The position numbers were made by a program, and so were the translations under genes. Positions 5,253-5,705 of a stretch of 5,705 bases of DNA are shown piece by piece. The number at the start of each line of letters is the position of its first letter. Position 1 is the stretch's first letter. Under the pieces are notes generated by a model, which had not been told where the DNA came from, did no database searches, and saw nothing but the letters and a program-made list of their open reading frames with translations. Source of the stretch: CSP1-5 sp964348275 (GTDB lineage: Bacteria; Methylomirabilota; Methylomirabilia; Methylomirabilales; CSP1-5); NCBI GenBank assembly GCA_964348275.1, contig CAYGBT010000100.1, positions 1-5,705 of the forward strand. The letters are read 5' to 3'.

Positions 5253-5264
5253 AGGCGTGGCCCT

Positions 5265-5269
5265 GGGGA
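5265..5269 (+). promoter_or_regulatory. Ribosome binding site of the glycosyltransferase gene
   Basis: GGGGA lies 8 nt before ATG 5278. It supports that start and normal translation initiation. Confidence 0.55.
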
Positions 5270-5277
5270 ATTGAACA

Positions 5278-5705
5278 ATGCAGATAGCTTTGATCACGCC
5301 CTTCTATTACCCATCCGTTCGTGGCAATTCGGTCACCGTGCAGCGGATCGCGTCGGGACTCCGGGAGCGCGGGCATCGGGTAGAGGTCTACTCGCTCGAG
5401 GCGTTTCAGGATCGGCGAGAAATCCCCTTGGCCATCCGAGCCTTCGATCCCGACCTCCTCCACGGCTTCCACGCGTTCGCGACCGGAGACCTCGTGATGG
5501 TGGAGGCGAGGCGCGCGGAGGTCCCAGCATTGGTGACCATCACCGGCACAGATGTCAACGTCGATCTATTTGATCCCGAGCGGCGAGGGAAGGTCGTCGA
5601 GACCTTGAGGCAAACCTCCGGCATTGTCGCCTTTCATGAAACGATCCAGGAGAAGCTCCTGAAGGAAATCCCTGAACTCGGCGGGAGGATCCGCATCATC
5701 CGACA
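5278..5705 (+). CDS. GT-B glycosyltransferase, family 4-like N-terminal domain (3' partial)
   Basis: From ATG 5278 an uninterrupted frame of 142 codons runs off the right edge. It begins MQIALITPFYYPSVRGNSV, the beta-strand plus glycine-rich loop that opens the N-terminal Rossmann-like domain of GT4-type glycosyltransferases. SGLRERGHRVEVYSL follows (residues 26-40), then FDPDLLHGFHAFATG (about 56-70), which resembles the HaH acceptor-side loop, and LVTITGTDVNVDL (about 85-97). The C-terminal nucleotide-sugar domain is outside the window, so donor and acceptor are unknown. The protein appears cytosolic or peripheral, with no signal peptide. It starts 78 bp after gatB and could be read from the same transcript, but a functional link with tRNA amidation is not implied. 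The GNSVT and TGTD motifs recall the SenB selenosugar synthase group, which is a weak inference. Confidence 0.85.
   Translation, partial: MQIALITPFYYPSVRGNSVTVQRIASGLRERGHRVEVYSLEAFQDRREIPLAIRAFDPDLLHGFHAFATGDLVMVEARRAEVPALVTITGTDVNVDLFDPERRGKVVETLRQTSGIVAFHETIQEKLLKEIPELGGRIRIIR

Noticed and set aside
4594..5472. 292-codon minus-strand frame across gatB and the glycosyltransferase gene
   Set aside because: It is antisense to two well-supported genes, and the product has no recognisable domain. It is a shadow frame from GC-rich codon use.
5271..5573. 100-codon + strand frame beginning just before the glycosyltransferase start
   Set aside because: It overlaps the glycosyltransferase in another frame, and its Arg/Pro-rich product lacks any motif. 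The frame from 5278 has clear GT-B features and a ribosome binding site.

Overview
The window is a GC-rich (roughly 60% by eye) bacterial chromosome segment with every recognised gene on the + strand. In order it holds the 3' end of a UvrD/PcrA-type DNA helicase gene, gatC, gatA, a small gamma-glutamylcyclotransferase-like gene, gatB, and the 5' part of a GT-B glycosyltransferase gene that runs off the right edge. Carrying gatC, gatA and gatB means the organism makes Gln-tRNA(Gln) and/or Asn-tRNA(Asn) by the indirect route: GatA releases ammonia from glutamine, GatB activates and amidates the mischarged Glu/Asp-tRNA, and GatC holds the two together. The taxon cannot be fixed from the sequence. 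GC content and repeat-rich spacers would fit an environmental lineage such as NC10/Rokubacteria, Nitrospirota or Desulfobacterota, but this is a weak inference.

Layout: 1-449 helicase C-terminus; 450-990 a long spacer containing a 368-bp inverted-repeat-bounded module and, at its end, a candidate gatC promoter; 991-1281 gatC; 1282-1399 spacer; 1400-2860 gatA; 2861-2972 spacer; 2973-3416 gamma-glutamylcyclotransferase-like gene; 3417-3744 spacer; 3745-5199 gatB; 5200-5277 short leader; 5278-end glycosyltransferase.

The genes are ordinary housekeeping genes. The unusual content is between them. The gatC-gatA and gatA-GGCT spacers are almost exactly filled by modules of about 100 bp. Each has two 28-bp arms made of four 7-bp repeats (GTTCAYN on the left, its reverse complement on the right) around a 44-45 bp core; the arms match but the cores do not. 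A fifth 28-bp array of the same heptad overlaps the start of gatB, so the GTG start codon is itself part of the repeat. The spacer before gatB also has a 310-bp module bounded by an 18-bp inverted repeat of a second heptad (GGTCATC). The core of that module is homologous, in opposite orientation, to part of the module upstream of gatC, including a TCCGAAGG/CCTTCGGA palindrome. All four spacers longer than 100 bp are therefore built from inverted-repeat modules of unknown function. No tRNA, rRNA, CRISPR array, transposase or convincing intrinsic terminator was seen.
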